Source of the DNA: Bacillota bacterium
GTDB taxonomy: Bacteria; Bacillota; Clostridia; Lachnospirales; Anaerotignaceae
NCBI GenBank assembly: GCA_019422105.1
Contig: JAHZDZ010000004.1
Coordinates: 1-64,000 of the forward strand
Direction: 5' to 3'
Length of the DNA: 64,000 nucleotides
The notes under the pieces were generated by a model. The model saw nothing but the letters and a program-made list of their open reading frames with translations, was not told the DNA's origin and searched no databases. This document shows positions 16,637 to 26,243 of the stretch, one piece after another. Each line of letters starts with the position of its first letter. The stretch's first letter is position 1. A program made the translations under genes and the position numbers.

Positions 16637-18658
16637 ATGGAAAATCTGAATATTAGCAAAGGCCTGGACTATGAATATAACTTATTGATGTCTTCCCTGC
16701 ATGTTTGTGTCAGCAAGCATTTGATGGATGAATATTTTACGGTGATATGGGCGAATGATTATTTTTATGAGAGCACACTCTATACAAAGGAAGAATATGA
16801 GGCAATTTACCATAATGAATGCAGTACCTATTTTAAGCAGGATATGGAGGAGTACGAAAAGTTTACAAAGGCGATAATGGAGGCCATTGAGCAGGGAAAG
16901 CCGGGATATGAGAGTATATGCAAGATGCCGCAAAAGGGCGGAAGCTATATCTGGATTAAAATATCAGGCACATTTTCAGAGGAGCGCATGAACGGCATTC
17001 CCGTGATATATTCCACCTTTACTGACGTCACTGAGGCCGTGGAGCAAAAGGAGCTGCAAAAAAAGCTGGAGATTCAGACAAAAGAACTGGCTGAGGCTTT
17101 GCAGCAGGCAGAAAAGGCAAACAGGGCGAAATCAGATTTTTTATCCCGTATGAGTCATGATATCAGAACGCCCATGAACGCCATTATTGGCATGACGGAG
17201 ATTGCGTCGTCACATATTGACGACAGGGAAAAAATTGCGGACTGTCTTAAAAAAATTTCTCTGTCAAGCCAGCATTTATTGGGGCTAATCAATGACGTAC
17301 TTGATATGTCCAAAATAGAAAGCGGAAAAATGTCGTTACATAAGGATTCCATGTCACTGCCGGAGGTACTTGAAAATGTTGTGGCAATTATGCAGCCGCA
17401 GTTCAAGGAAAAGCAGCAGCAGTTTTCCGTCAGGCTCCAGTATGTGATTCATGAGCAGTTTAACAGTGACGCCTTAAGGCTTAGGCAGATATTCATAAAT
17501 ATTTTGTCCAATGCATGTAAATTTACGCCAAAGGGTGGCAAAATTACCTTGGATGTCAATGAAAAAAGCCTGGAAAATTCGGATACCGCTCTTTTTACTT
17601 TCACCTTTTCGGATACGGGAATCGGCATGAGGCCGGAATTTATGGAGCATATTTTCGATGCCTTCAGCCGGGAGCAGGACAGCAGAGTGGATAAAACAGA
17701 GGGTACCGGCCTGGGGATGGCTATCACACAAAAAATTGTACAGATGCTTGGCGGTGAGATAGAGGTTGACAGCCAAATAGGAGAGGGTACGACGTTTTGT
17801 GTCACAATTCCATTGCAGATTGAGGAGCGCCCTGTTACGGAGGATCATTTTCCGGGACTTAAGATTATTGTGGCGGATGATGACGTCATTATGTGCGAGC
17901 ATACAGTGAATGTACTTCAGGGGTTGGGCATTTATACGGAATGGGTGGAGGACGGCGCTCAGGTAGTGGAGAAAGTAGTGCAGGCCCATAATGCGGGCGA
18001 GGACTATGACGCCGTTATACTGGATTGGAGAATGCCTGTGGAGGACGGTGTGGAGGCCACACGGCATATCCGCAATATCTGCGGTGCAGGTATTCCAATA
18101 CTGATTATTTCAGCCTATGACTGGGGCGATATTGAAAAGGAAGCGCGGGAGGCAGGCGTAAACGGCTTTTTGTCAAAGCCGGTATTCATATCAACCCTTT
18201 GCCGTGGACTTCAGAAATATGTGCTGGGCAGGCAACCTGATCTGTATGTGGGGGAAAGGGCATCCCAGCTGGATCTGGTAGGGCGGCATATTCTTTTGGT
18301 GGAGGATAATGAGCTGAACCGGGAGGTGGCGATTGAATTGATTGCCGACGCGGGGGCGGAAATAGACGCTGCCTGTGACGGCGCTGAGGGTGTAGATCGT
18401 TTTGCCGCCTCGAGGGAGGGGTATTATGATATGATATTGATGGATGTACAGATGCCGGTAATGGATGGCTATACGGCGACGAAAAAGATACGGGCGCTTC
18501 CAAGGGAGGATGCCTGCCGGATTCCGATTTTAGCCATGACAGCGGACGCTTTTGCGGAGGACATCAGTATGGCAAAGGATGTCGGCATGAACGGACATCT
18601 GGCAAAGCCGCTGGATATGGCGACTTTTAAGAGAGAAATACGCAAATATCTCAATTGA
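16637..18658 (+). CDS. Cytoplasmic hybrid histidine kinase with two receiver domains
   Basis: 673 residues with no membrane segment. Order: PAS-like sensor (about 15-132, closing with IPVIYSTFTDVTE), coiled coil (133-168), HisKA with H174 in SRMSHDIRTPMNAI, and HATPase (about 270-400; FTFSDTGIGM, GTGLGMAITQKIV). Receiver 1 (about 413-530) has VADDD and VILDWRMP; receiver 2 (about 551-670) has LLVEDNELNRE, LMDVQMPVMDG and AMTAD. Both receivers keep acceptor Asp and terminal Lys (SKPV, AKPL). No HPt domain, partner regulator or output gene is adjacent, so the pathway it feeds is unknown. Confidence 0.92.
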   Translation: MENLNISKGLDYEYNLLMSSLHVCVSKHLMDEYFTVIWANDYFYESTLYTKEEYEAIYHNECSTYFKQDMEEYEKFTKAIMEAIEQGKPGYESICKMPQKGGSYIWIKISGTFSEERMNGIPVIYSTFTDVTEAVEQKELQKKLEIQTKELAEALQQAEKANRAKSDFLSRMSHDIRTPMNAIIGMTEIASSHIDDREKIADCLKKISLSSQHLLGLINDVLDMSKIESGKMSLHKDSMSLPEVLENVVAIMQPQFKEKQQQFSVRLQYVIHEQFNSDALRLRQIFINILSNACKFTPKGGKITLDVNEKSLENSDTALFTFTFSDTGIGMRPEFMEHIFDAFSREQDSRVDKTEGTGLGMAITQKIVQMLGGEIEVDSQIGEGTTFCVTIPLQIEERPVTEDHFPGLKIIVADDDVIMCEHTVNVLQGLGIYTEWVEDGAQVVEKVVQAHNAGEDYDAVILDWRMPVEDGVEATRHIRNICGAGIPILIISAYDWGDIEKEAREAGVNGFLSKPVFISTLCRGLQKYVLGRQPDLYVGERASQLDLVGRHILLVEDNELNREVAIELIADAGAEIDAACDGAEGVDRFAASREGYYDMILMDVQMPVMDGYTATKKIRALPREDACRIPILAMTADAFAEDISMAKDVGMNGHLAKPLDMATFKREIRKYLN

Positions 18659-18666
18659 TATAAGAT

Positions 18667-18757
18667 AAAAAGACGTGCTGCCATTGTCGGCGTTTGCTCA
18701 AAAGAAACTGCAAAATGTTTGGTTTCTTTAGACTAGGTGACTCTGCACGCCTTTTTT
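18667..18757 (+). terminator. Nested hairpin terminator after the histidine kinase
   Basis: Inner stem AAAGAAAC/GTTTCTTT (18701-18729) inside an outer, imperfect AAAAGACGTGC/GCACGCCTTTT pairing, followed by a T run. Confidence 0.6.
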
Positions 18758-18941
18758 TGTTGGTTTGAAAGCGGTTCTTATTCTGGATTCTCACTGATTC
18801 GACTTTTTAAAGAAAAGTACAAAAAAAGCAGTCAGGCCATTGATGGAATACAATTTCATAAAAACACGAAGGCTTTGCGGAAATCAGATGGGATATATCC
18901 CTGTGCAGGGGAATAGACTTCATTTAGGGGGGCCGATAAAA

Positions 18942-19085
18942 ATGAAGATAAAGCATAATCATCCTGCATATGGGAACAAACAGGAGAAACAGGAAACGTA
19001 CCGCCAGTCCTTTTTAAAGCTGTATCAGACGGCTTCAGCTGCGGAAAAAGGAAAGCCGCAGGGCAGTCCAATGAATAGCGTTTAA
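18942..19085 (+). CDS. Small basic protein upstream of the recombinase
   Basis: 47 residues beginning MKIKHNHPAYGNKQ, preceded by AGGGGGG about 9 bases upstream. It ends 12 bp before the serine recombinase start, so the two are probably co-transcribed. No family is recognised. The composition is Lys/Gln-rich with no membrane segment. A small DNA-binding accessory protein is possible but unproven. Longer in-frame starts upstream (18840) lack a ribosome site. Confidence 0.55.
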   Translation: MKIKHNHPAYGNKQEKQETYRQSFLKLYQTASAAEKGKPQGSPMNSV

Positions 19086-19097
19086 GGAGGCAGCGCT

Positions 19098-20552
19098 ATG
19101 ACAGGCATTTATGTACGTCAATCTATTGACAAAAAGGACAGCTTATCCATTGAGGGGCAAATACAGCTGTGTCTGCCGGAGGCGGGAAAAGAATACAAAA
19201 TATACAGGGACAAAGGCTTTTCGGGCAGGAATATCAACAGACCATCCTTCCGGAAGCTGATGGCTGATGTGGAGAGCGGCAGTGTGACAAAGGTAGTGGT
19301 CTACCGTTTGGACAGAATCAGCAGATCGATTGCGGATTTCAGCCAGATATGGAGCAAGCTGGAGAAAAAAAATGTGGAGTTTGTCTCTATGAACGAAAAA
19401 TTTGATACGTCAACGCCGATGGGAAAAGCCATGCTGTATATTATTATGGTGTTCGCCCAGTTAGAGAGGGAAACAATTGCAGAGAGAGTGCGGGACAATT
19501 ACTACACTAGGGCGAGGACGGGATCCTGGGTAGGCGGTCCGGCGCCCTTTGGATTTTCAGTTGGAAAGGAAATTTCCGAAAGCAGAAGTATTCCCGTTTT
19601 AGTGCCGAATGACGCGATAGATCTGGTAAAGACGGTGTTTGACGAATACAGGAAGGAAAACGCAAGCCTTAGTACAGTTGCAAGGATGCTGAGAGACATG
19701 GAAGGGAAGGAGTGCAGCAGAAACTGGGACAGCGTTGCGGTTTCCCGCATGCTCCACAATCCTGTCTATGTGAAGTGCAATGGGGATATTTTTGCATATT
19801 ATCTTTCCCAAGGCGTGAAAATCAGCAATTCCCCTGAGGAGTTCGACGGTGCAGCGGCGGGCATGATAGTCGGAAAAAGAGATAAATCGGGTTCCGGGCG
19901 TCAGACTTCGGGAAAGAGGTGCTTTTCTCTTGCTGCTCACAGAGGTGTGATAGAGGCGGATATATGGCTGCAATGCCAGTATAAGTTGGAGAAGAATAAG
20001 CAGCTGAAAAATACAGGCAAAGGGAAATATACATGGCTGACAGGATTGCTGAAATGCGGAAAATGCGGCTACAGCCTTAAGGTAGTATGCTCCAGAGGAA
20101 AAAGATATTTGGTATGCAGCGGGAAGACAAACTATCATATCTGTGATGAGGTATTTCATATCAGCCTGGATGAAATTGAGCGGGCTGCGGAGACAGAGCT
20201 GGAGAGTATGTATGAAGAGGCCGATTTAAGTCCAGTCAGGCAGGAGAGGAGACCGCCCGGTTTTTTAAAGGAGCTTATGGATATAGATCTGAAAACGGAG
20301 AGGCTGATTGGAGCGTTGTCAGAAAGCAGCAGCATCACTGTTTCCTATATAAACAGGGAACTGGAGAGGCTGGAGGAAAAGAAGAGGGAGCTCTGTCTAA
20401 AAAGGGAAAGAGAGGAAAAGGCGGAATTTGTGTTTCCGCAGTCACTGAAGTGGAAGCAAATGGATTTTGACTTTCATAAAATGGCGGCAGGGGAAATGCT
20501 CAGCAGGGTTAATGTTTACTCCGACAGTGTTGAATTTATATGGAAAATATAA
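19098..20552 (+). CDS. Large serine recombinase
   Basis: 484 residues. The resolvase catalytic domain (1-135) starts GIYVRQSIDKKDSLSIEGQ with the nucleophile Ser9, and has RLDRISRS and GKAMLYIIMVFAQLERETIAERVRDN. The recombinase domain follows (about 145-260), then a zinc ribbon (about 312-350, LKCGKCGYSLKVV... LVCSGKTNYHICD) and a C-terminal coiled coil (about 385-450). This architecture excises or integrates mobile DNA, or performs developmental rearrangement. No phage, plasmid or transposon partner genes are adjacent, so it is an orphan. AAGGAGG precedes the ATG. Confidence 0.92.
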   Translation: MTGIYVRQSIDKKDSLSIEGQIQLCLPEAGKEYKIYRDKGFSGRNINRPSFRKLMADVESGSVTKVVVYRLDRISRSIADFSQIWSKLEKKNVEFVSMNEKFDTSTPMGKAMLYIIMVFAQLERETIAERVRDNYYTRARTGSWVGGPAPFGFSVGKEISESRSIPVLVPNDAIDLVKTVFDEYRKENASLSTVARMLRDMEGKECSRNWDSVAVSRMLHNPVYVKCNGDIFAYYLSQGVKISNSPEEFDGAAAGMIVGKRDKSGSGRQTSGKRCFSLAAHRGVIEADIWLQCQYKLEKNKQLKNTGKGKYTWLTGLLKCGKCGYSLKVVCSRGKRYLVCSGKTNYHICDEVFHISLDEIERAAETELESMYEEADLSPVRQERRPPGFLKELMDIDLKTERLIGALSESSSITVSYINRELERLEEKKRELCLKREREEKAEFVFPQSLKWKQMDFDFHKMAAGEMLSRVNVYSDSVEFIWKI

Positions 20553-20585
20553 AGCCATGGTTCTCTGAACAGTCCATGGCTTTTG
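20551..20585 (+). terminator. Terminator after the serine recombinase
   Basis: AAAGCCATGG/CCATGGCTTT stem with a 12-base loop and a short T tail, starting at the stop codon. Confidence 0.75.
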
Positions 20586-20870
20586 TGTACGGGTAAATGC
20601 TAGAAAAGCAGAAGAACAGAGGCGCCCGTTTGTGCGATTTGACACGGCCATAAAAACGCGGCAGTTTACTGCGTATGAAAAGCTTGCTCTGAAAAAGAAA
20701 AGCAGCCGCTTATGCGCTTAAAAACCCTTTTTGCGGCAGCCCCTTTTCAGGAAGGCCGATATAGGATAGATTGAAAATGACTTTTTATGATCGGGTGCTG
20801 ACGGTTATGTGTGTTCTTGGCATATTTACTTTTATTTTTCTGAAAGGAAGGTACTGCCACAGAAAGCACT

Positions 20871-21941
20871 CTATTTCGGCATAGAGATATGCAGGGCGAG
20901 TTTTTTTATGCCCTCATCAGAGAGCATGGCCTTTATATCCTTGACTGTCAGGAGATTGCCGCCGGTATGAGTGCTGTTTCCATTGCCTGCCGTCTGTAGT
21001 AACTGGTTGAACACAATCCATCTGATATGGGACAGCAGAGACCTTTCAATCCAATACAGGAACTTTGTTTTTGGATGCAGAGCTTCCAGCTTGTTCATTT
21101 TCAGGTAGAGGGGAACGCCGTTAGAGGGGTCGTTCCAGATATCCACAAAAGCGTAGTCAAATATCTTTTTGGTTGCCGACATACTGCTTTTGACATAGGA
21201 AAAGGCGTCCTCTCTGATAACAGTGATTTTTTGACTGTTTTGAAACTGGGGCAGTATGTACTTCTGGAAAAGACGGATGGCGTTTTCGTCCCGCTCTATT
21301 ATGGTGATATTCTCCACAGACTCCTTTTGTGCCGCCATATAGGCAAAATATCCAAGCCCCAGGCCGAAGGTTACTATATTACCCCTTACCTCGTCAATAA
21401 CCGGCTGCATAGTCTCTATCTCATTAGGGGTTATCAGCATCCATTCATTGCCGTTTTCCAATATGGCCGGGAAGCGGTATTGCTCATTGAAAAAACCAAT
21501 TTGGGGAATCTCACTGAAATCCTCCTCTAAAATAATGTCATTGAAGACAAATGCCTCATAGGGCCTATACTTTTCAGTTTGAAAACACCAGCTGCCACTG
21601 GTCATTTCCGGTATTTTTATATTTGAGAGATAGGGATTTTTTTTGTATTTTGCGGTATCCAGCTTTTGGATTGCCCTGTCAAAGTACTTTTTGGAGAGTA
21701 TGATGTCGTCCCTGTTTTTTTCCTCGTCAAGACCGCAAGCCTCCTTCATGACAGCGCGAAAGGCGTATTCCTCCGATACACCGCAGTCACATGTGATGCT
21801 TTCAATCAGTTCAGAGGTGATAAATCTGGGGCAGTTGACTAAATAGGAGCTGAAAAGCTGAAGCGCTTTAAAGTTCCTTTTTCTGATTTCTTCTATTTTT
21901 TGCAGCTCGCTGACTGCTTCATATGACAATGCAATGTCCAT
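20871..21941 (-). CDS. Class I SAM-dependent methyltransferase-fold protein
   Basis: 356 residues from the ATG at 21941, which has CGGAGAAG just upstream; a longer frame to 22019 lacks a ribosome site. The N-terminal helical region is not recognised. The central Rossmann core has GNIVTFGLGLGYFAYMAAQK (glycine-rich loop), ITIIERDENAIRLFQKYILP (acidic strand end) and FDYAFVDIWNDPSNG, as in spermidine-synthase-like methyltransferases. The substrate is unknown, and the catalytic residues of true spermidine synthases are not evident. Confidence 0.65.
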   Translation of the reverse strand: MDIALSYEAVSELQKIEEIRKRNFKALQLFSSYLVNCPRFITSELIESITCDCGVSEEYAFRAVMKEACGLDEEKNRDDIILSKKYFDRAIQKLDTAKYKKNPYLSNIKIPEMTSGSWCFQTEKYRPYEAFVFNDIILEEDFSEIPQIGFFNEQYRFPAILENGNEWMLITPNEIETMQPVIDEVRGNIVTFGLGLGYFAYMAAQKESVENITIIERDENAIRLFQKYILPQFQNSQKITVIREDAFSYVKSSMSATKKIFDYAFVDIWNDPSNGVPLYLKMNKLEALHPKTKFLYWIERSLLSHIRWIVFNQLLQTAGNGNSTHTGGNLLTVKDIKAMLSDEGIKKLALHISMPK

Positions 21942-22071
21942 AATTCTTCTCCGTATCTGCTTTTTATGATTTTTGACTACCAATGCAGTTATTATAATAC
22001 GAATCAACGTTTGCCACAAGGATTACAGGCAGCGAAACCAAACTGGAGCAAGGAAAAAAAAGGACCAATGA

Positions 22072-22419
22072 GGCAGTTTAGAGGGGTTTTACTTTGTTGC
22101 GCACGGTGATAGTCTGGATTGGAAGGAATTTGGCGTGGAAAGTGAGATTAATCAGGTATTGAATCATAAGCATTTGGGAAATGGATCCATTATATTGTTC
22201 CACAATGACGCCAAATATACGCCTCAGGCTTTGGATACCATACTCAAAGGGCTGAAGGAAAAGGGGTATGAAATCGTGCCTCTGTCTCAATTGATTATAC
22301 GAGATGACTACCATATGGATCATGAGGGCAGGCAGATAAGGGATAATAAGGATACTGCGGAAAATAACGGCACGGAAAAAGAAGCCGCACCGGCGGAAAC
22401 CAAGCAGAAGGTAGATTAA
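22072..22419 (+). pseudogene. 5'-truncated polysaccharide deacetylase remnant
   Basis: Frame open from 22072, after a stop at 22069. It reads DSLDWKEFGVESEINQVL, then KHLGNGSIILFHNDAKYTPQ and GLKEKGYEIVPLSQL, the C-terminal third of a NodB-type polysaccharide deacetylase. The first motif (TFDDG) and the zinc-binding HxxxH part are missing, and no good start or ribosome site exists. It is best read as the surviving 3' end of a gene, followed by its original terminator. Confidence 0.8.
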
Positions 22420-22440
22420 CCATACATAAACCAACTATGT

Positions 22441-22472
22441 ACCGGCAGCCTTTCAGACTGCCGGTTTTTTGC
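22441..22472 (+). terminator. Terminator of the deacetylase remnant
   Basis: ACCGGCAG/CTGCCGGT stem followed by TTTTTTGCTTTTT. Confidence 0.88.
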
Positions 22473-22542
22473 TTTTTCAAAATAGAGAGTTGAAAACTCA
22501 AAAGGAGAATTTAACATACTTTTCATTGTATTTTATGAATAA

Positions 22543-22811
22543 TATGATATAATGTCCGCGAAGAAGCGGAGGCAGCGCGAAAAGTAAGCAAGCGGACTGC
22601 TTGCAGCCAAGATTGCTTATTTTGAAGCGTTAGAGGAGCAACGCGACCGAGCAAAACAAAGTTTTGCGAGGTTCTCCGCGTAAATTTATGATATAATGTC
22701 CGCGAAGAAGCGGAGTAAAGCTGAGAAAAAAGTAAACTTATCTTCTGGCAGTCAAGCAAAGCTTGAATGTGTGCCACTTAAGCGCTTTTTCCTCCGCTTT
22801 TATGATATAAT
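22543..22811 (+). repeat. Promoter-linked intergenic repeat, array A (two units)
   Basis: TATGATATAAT occurs at 22543, 22687 and 22801 and delimits two units with periods of 144 and 114 bp. The first 29 bp of the two units are identical (22543-22571 and 22687-22715). Each unit has GCGGAG near its start and CTCCGC near its end. TGATATAAT is an extended -10 (TGN-TATAAT), and the last copy lies 47 bp before the HAD gene, so it probably drives it. Related arrays lie at 47853-48121 and 56555-56815. Confidence 0.8.
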
Positions 22812-22857
22812 TACAAGTGCAAATAGTTACCTACGGTTTTTTTGGAGGAAGAGTTTT

Positions 22858-23508
22858 ATGATACAGGCAGTTATATTTGATATGGACGGCGTACTTATTG
22901 ACAGCCAGCCTATCCACTATGAGATTGACAGAATGGCTCTTGAGGAGCAGGGTGTTCTGGTGGAAATTAAGGAGCTGGAGGAGTACGCCGGAACAACGAC
23001 AAAAGACAGATTCCGTTTATTGAAGGAAAGATACGGTATAAAGGAGGACGCTGACAGTCTGGCACAAAGAAGAGAGACGCTTATGAAGGAGTATATGCAA
23101 AGCCAGACGGCAGAGAGTATACCGGGTGTCAGAGAGCTTATTGAGGGTATCAAAAAAAAGGGCTTAAAGGTATCTGTCGCTTCCGCAACCGGCAAGGACA
23201 TGATAATGATTATACTGAAAAAAATTGGACTGCTGGAGTATTTTGATGACATTTTAAGCGGAGAGAGTGTCAGAAGATGCAAGCCTGCGCCGGATGTGTT
23301 TTTGGAGTCCGCAAGGCGTCTTGGGACAGATGCGGAAAACTGTGTGGTGATAGAGGATTCCGGCAACGGCGTGTTGGCGGCGAACAGGGCGGAGATGAAA
23401 GTTATCGGCTTTTTGAATCCTAACAGCGGACAGCAGGATTTGAGTACAGCAACAGTTATCATTCAAAATTTCCATGAAATAGATGCGGATTTTATTTTAA
23501 ACTTATAG
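22858..23508 (+). CDS. HAD-superfamily phosphatase, beta-phosphoglucomutase-like
   Basis: 216 residues. HAD motif I VIFDMDGVLIDSQP (nucleophile Asp8 and general acid Asp10), motif II VASATGK, motif III Lys in RRCKPAPDVF and motif IV VVIEDSGNGV are all present, with a helical cap between I and II. The cap and motif spacing match the subfamily of beta-phosphoglucomutase and phosphoglycolate phosphatase; the substrate cannot be assigned. The start at 22858 follows TGGAGGAAGA; longer frames to 22696 run through the repeat array. A Cys-rich small gene begins 10 bp downstream. Confidence 0.9.
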   Translation: MIQAVIFDMDGVLIDSQPIHYEIDRMALEEQGVLVEIKELEEYAGTTTKDRFRLLKERYGIKEDADSLAQRRETLMKEYMQSQTAESIPGVRELIEGIKKKGLKVSVASATGKDMIMIILKKIGLLEYFDDILSGESVRRCKPAPDVFLESARRLGTDAENCVVIEDSGNGVLAANRAEMKVIGFLNPNSGQQDLSTATVIIQNFHEIDADFILNL

Positions 23509-23518
23509 GGGTGAAGGT

Positions 23519-23680
23519 ATGATTGATTATATTATAATAGCGGTCGTAGCTTTTTTGGTGATAGCATCTGTGTTTACCATGATTGAGAGAAAGAAGAAGG
23601 GGAAGGGTTCCTGCGGCGGCTGCCAGGGCTGCCCCTACAGTTCCTCCTGCGCGAGCAAACAGGAGGATGAGAAGAAATAA
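23519..23680 (+). CDS. FeoB-associated Cys-rich small membrane protein
   Basis: 53 residues: one N-terminal membrane helix (about 4-21, YIIIAVVAFLVIASVF), a basic stretch, then a Cys cluster GSCGGCQGCPYSSSC. This matches the small FeoB-associated proteins thought to assist ferrous iron uptake. No feoA or feoB is adjacent. GGGGTGAAGG precedes the ATG, and the gene follows the HAD gene by 10 bp, so they probably share a transcript. Confidence 0.8.
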   Translation: MIDYIIIAVVAFLVIASVFTMIERKKKGKGSCGGCQGCPYSSSCASKQEDEKK

Positions 23681-24125
23681 TTGCGGTAAGGGTAAATAAT
23701 CTTCAGCCAGGCGATTGGACTTGAAATTTGTGGTATCAATATCGGTCTGAGACTGTCTGGCTGATACTGGCCTTGTCTTTGTTTCAAACTTACCTTGCCT
23801 GTATCGCCTGTTTTTCATACTGCCGGCATTGGTACAATTGCGAAAGCTTCGCCATGCATGTGTTCCTATCTTGTCAAATGAAGAATGTCAAAAATACATT
23901 GTAAACAAATTTACGATTAAGCCTATAACATACAGACAGGTAAGGAAAACCCGTCTGTTTTTATTTTCAGACGTTGGCCTTTTATCAGAGATACCGCCGT
24001 TTTTGGGGTTCATCGGCTGTATAAATAGAAATAACGAGATATTAAAAGAAAATAAAAGTATTTAAGAGATATGAACGCATAATTTCATTAAAAATATTTA
24101 AAATGATTAAATTTAACCTAAAATA
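23681..24125. other. Intergenic region before groES
   Basis: No supported gene. Two stem-loops are visible: TCAGCCAG (23703) with CTGGCTGA (23757), and CAGACAGG with CCCGTCTG followed by TTTTTATTTT (about 23933-23968), the latter terminator-like. Confidence 0.5.
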
Positions 24126-24155
24126 ATGTTTGCATAAAAAGGAAACAATGGATAT

Positions 24156-24196
24156 TATAATATCAATGATTAGCACTCGATTAGAGTGAGTGCTAA
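24156..24196 (+). promoter_or_regulatory. groESL promoter and CIRCE operator (HrcA site)
   Basis: A TATAAT at 24156-24161 is followed by a perfect CIRCE element TTAGCACTC-N9-GAGTGCTAA at 24170-24196. CIRCE is the HrcA repressor site of Gram-positive heat-shock operons, so groESL should be repressed by HrcA and induced by unfolded protein stress. The -35 is weak. Confidence 0.95.
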
Positions 24197-24239
24197 TAAA
24201 CTAAAAGCTGTTATTTTACTTTTAAGGAGGTTTTTGAAT

Positions 24240-24527
24240 ATGAAACTTGTACCATTAGCAGACAAAGTCGTAATTAAACAATTAGAAGCGGAAGAAAAAA
24301 CCAAATCCGGCATTGTCCTTCCAACACAGTCCAAGGAAAAACCACAGGAGGCTATTGTTATCGCTGTCGGACCCGGCGGACTTGTAAATGATGTTGAGGT
24401 AAAAATGGTTCTTGCGGAAGGCGATAGAGTTATTTATTCCAAATATGCGGGAACAGAAATTAAATTTGAGGGCGAAACCTATATTGTTATCAAACAGAAT
24501 GATATTTTGGCAAAGGTTGAAGACTGA
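24240..24527 (+). CDS. groES: Co-chaperonin GroES
   Basis: 95 residues forming the seven-membered cap of the GroEL folding chamber. The GroES signature begins PLADKVVIKQLEAEEKT; the mobile loop is KSGIVLPTQSKEKPQE, and the tail is VIKQNDILAKVED. The start at 24240 follows AAGGAGG. It is the first gene of the CIRCE-controlled operon with groEL 41 bp downstream. Confidence 0.97.
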   Translation: MKLVPLADKVVIKQLEAEEKTKSGIVLPTQSKEKPQEAIVIAVGPGGLVNDVEVKMVLAEGDRVIYSKYAGTEIKFEGETYIVIKQNDILAKVED

Positions 24528-24568
24528 CAGACGGATACGAAACTTTAGATGCTTAGGAGGTATATGTT

Positions 24569-26188
24569 ATGGCAAAGGAAATTAAATTCAGCACAGAGGC
24601 CAGAAAAGGTCTGGAAATTGGTGTAAATAAGCTTGCAGATACAGTAAAGGTTACTCTGGGACCAAAGGGAAGAAACGTTGTTCTTGACAGAAAATTTACT
24701 TCTCCTCTTATTACAAACGATGGTGTTACTATCGCAAAGGACATTGAGCTGGAGGATCCATATGAAAACATGGGCGCTCAGCTTGTGAAGGAGGTTGCAA
24801 CTCAGACAAATGATGTTGCAGGAGACGGTACAACAACAGCTACTGTTTTGGCACAGGCAATGATTCAGGAAGGCTTGAAGAATATTGCGGCAGGCGCAAA
24901 CGCTATTATTTTGAGAAAAGGCATGCAAAAAGCAACAGATGCGGCGGTAGAGGAAATCAAATCCATGAGCCAGGCTGTGTCTACCAAGAATCACATTGCG
25001 CGTGTTGCTGCTATTTCCGCAGGTGATGATGAAGTAGGAAACATGATTGCAGACGCTATGGAGAAAGTAACAAACAATGGCGTTATCACAGTGGAAGAAT
25101 CCAAAACAATGAGCACGGAGCTGGACTTAGTAGAGGGTATGCAGTTTGACAAAGGATACCTTTCCTCCTACATGGCAACAGATATGGATAAGATGGTTGC
25201 AATTTTGGAAGATCCTTATATTTTGATTACAGACAAGAAGATTTCCAATATTCAGGATATTCTTCCTGTTTTGGAGCAGATTGTACAGACAGGCGCAAAG
25301 CTTCTCATTATCGCTGAGGATATTGAGGGAGAGGCCCTTGCGACATTGGTTGTCAATAAATTAAGAGGCACCTTCACCTGTGTTGCTGTTAAGGCGCCAG
25401 GCTATGGTGAGAGAAGAAAAGCGCAGCTTCAGGATTTGGCAGCTCTCACAGGCGCTCAGGTAATTTCGGAGGAGCTTGGCATTGAATTGAAGGATGCGAC
25501 AATGGATATGCTTGGACGCGCTAAGACAGTAAGGGTTGAGAAGGAACTCACCATCATTGCTGACGGCGCCGGCAGAAAAGAAGACATTGACGCAAGAGTA
25601 AGACAGATCAAAGCAAATATCGAGGAGACAGAATCTGAATTTGACAAAGAGAAATTGAAAGAAAGACTTGCGAAGCTTTCCGGTGGTGTTGCCGTTATCA
25701 AGGTTGGCGCTGCGACTGAGACAGAAATGAAGGAGAAGAAGCTTCGTATGGAGGATGCTCTTGCCGCTACCAGAGCAGCTGTGGAGGAAGGTCTTGTAGC
25801 AGGCGGCGGTACCGCTTATATCCACGCTTTAGGTAAGGTCAAAGATATTGTTGCTTCCCTGAGCGGAGATGAAAAGACGGGCGCCGAAATCGTATTGAAG
25901 GCTTTGGAAGCACCTATGAAGCAGATAGTTGTCAATGCAGGACTGGAAGGCTCTGTCATTGTAAATAAGGTAAAAGAAATGAAAGTTGGAATCGGCTTTA
26001 ACGCTTTGACTGAGGAATATGTAGATATGGTTGAAGCAGGTATTGTTGACCCGACGAAGGTTACAAGAAGTGCACTGCAAAATGCAACCTCTGTGGCATC
26101 TACATTCTTGACAACAGAAGCAGTTGTTGCGGAGCTTCCTTCCAAGGAGCCTCCAATGCCAGCAGGTATGCCAGGCGGAATGATGTAA
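24569..26188 (+). CDS. groEL: Chaperonin GroEL
   Basis: 539 residues, full-length 60-kDa chaperonin. The equatorial ATP site includes VTLGPKGRNVVLD and GDGTTTATVLAQAM; AAVEEGLVAGGGTAY lies near 400. The C-terminus is the usual Gly-Met-rich tail (MPAGMPGGMM). TTAGGAGG precedes the ATG. It forms the double ring that folds client proteins with GroES and is controlled by the upstream CIRCE element. Confidence 0.98.
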   Translation: MAKEIKFSTEARKGLEIGVNKLADTVKVTLGPKGRNVVLDRKFTSPLITNDGVTIAKDIELEDPYENMGAQLVKEVATQTNDVAGDGTTTATVLAQAMIQEGLKNIAAGANAIILRKGMQKATDAAVEEIKSMSQAVSTKNHIARVAAISAGDDEVGNMIADAMEKVTNNGVITVEESKTMSTELDLVEGMQFDKGYLSSYMATDMDKMVAILEDPYILITDKKISNIQDILPVLEQIVQTGAKLLIIAEDIEGEALATLVVNKLRGTFTCVAVKAPGYGERRKAQLQDLAALTGAQVISEELGIELKDATMDMLGRAKTVRVEKELTIIADGAGRKEDIDARVRQIKANIEETESEFDKEKLKERLAKLSGGVAVIKVGAATETEMKEKKLRMEDALAATRAAVEEGLVAGGGTAYIHALGKVKDIVASLSGDEKTGAEIVLKALEAPMKQIVVNAGLEGSVIVNKVKEMKVGIGFNALTEEYVDMVEAGIVDPTKVTRSALQNATSVASTFLTTEAVVAELPSKEPPMPAGMPGGMM

Positions 26189-26209
26189 CTAAACAGTATG
26201 AAGGAATGT

Positions 26210-26243
26210 AAAGCGGCAGCCCAAAGGGCTGCCGCTTTTTTTG
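26210..26243 (+). terminator. Terminator of groESL
   Basis: Perfect 13-bp stem AAAGCGGCAGCCC/GGGCTGCCGCTTT with an AAA loop, then T run. Confidence 0.95.

Noticed and set aside
22696..22857. N-terminal extension of the HAD phosphatase
   Set aside because: The frame runs through the repeat array; the ATG at 22858 has a good ribosome site and begins right before HAD motif I.
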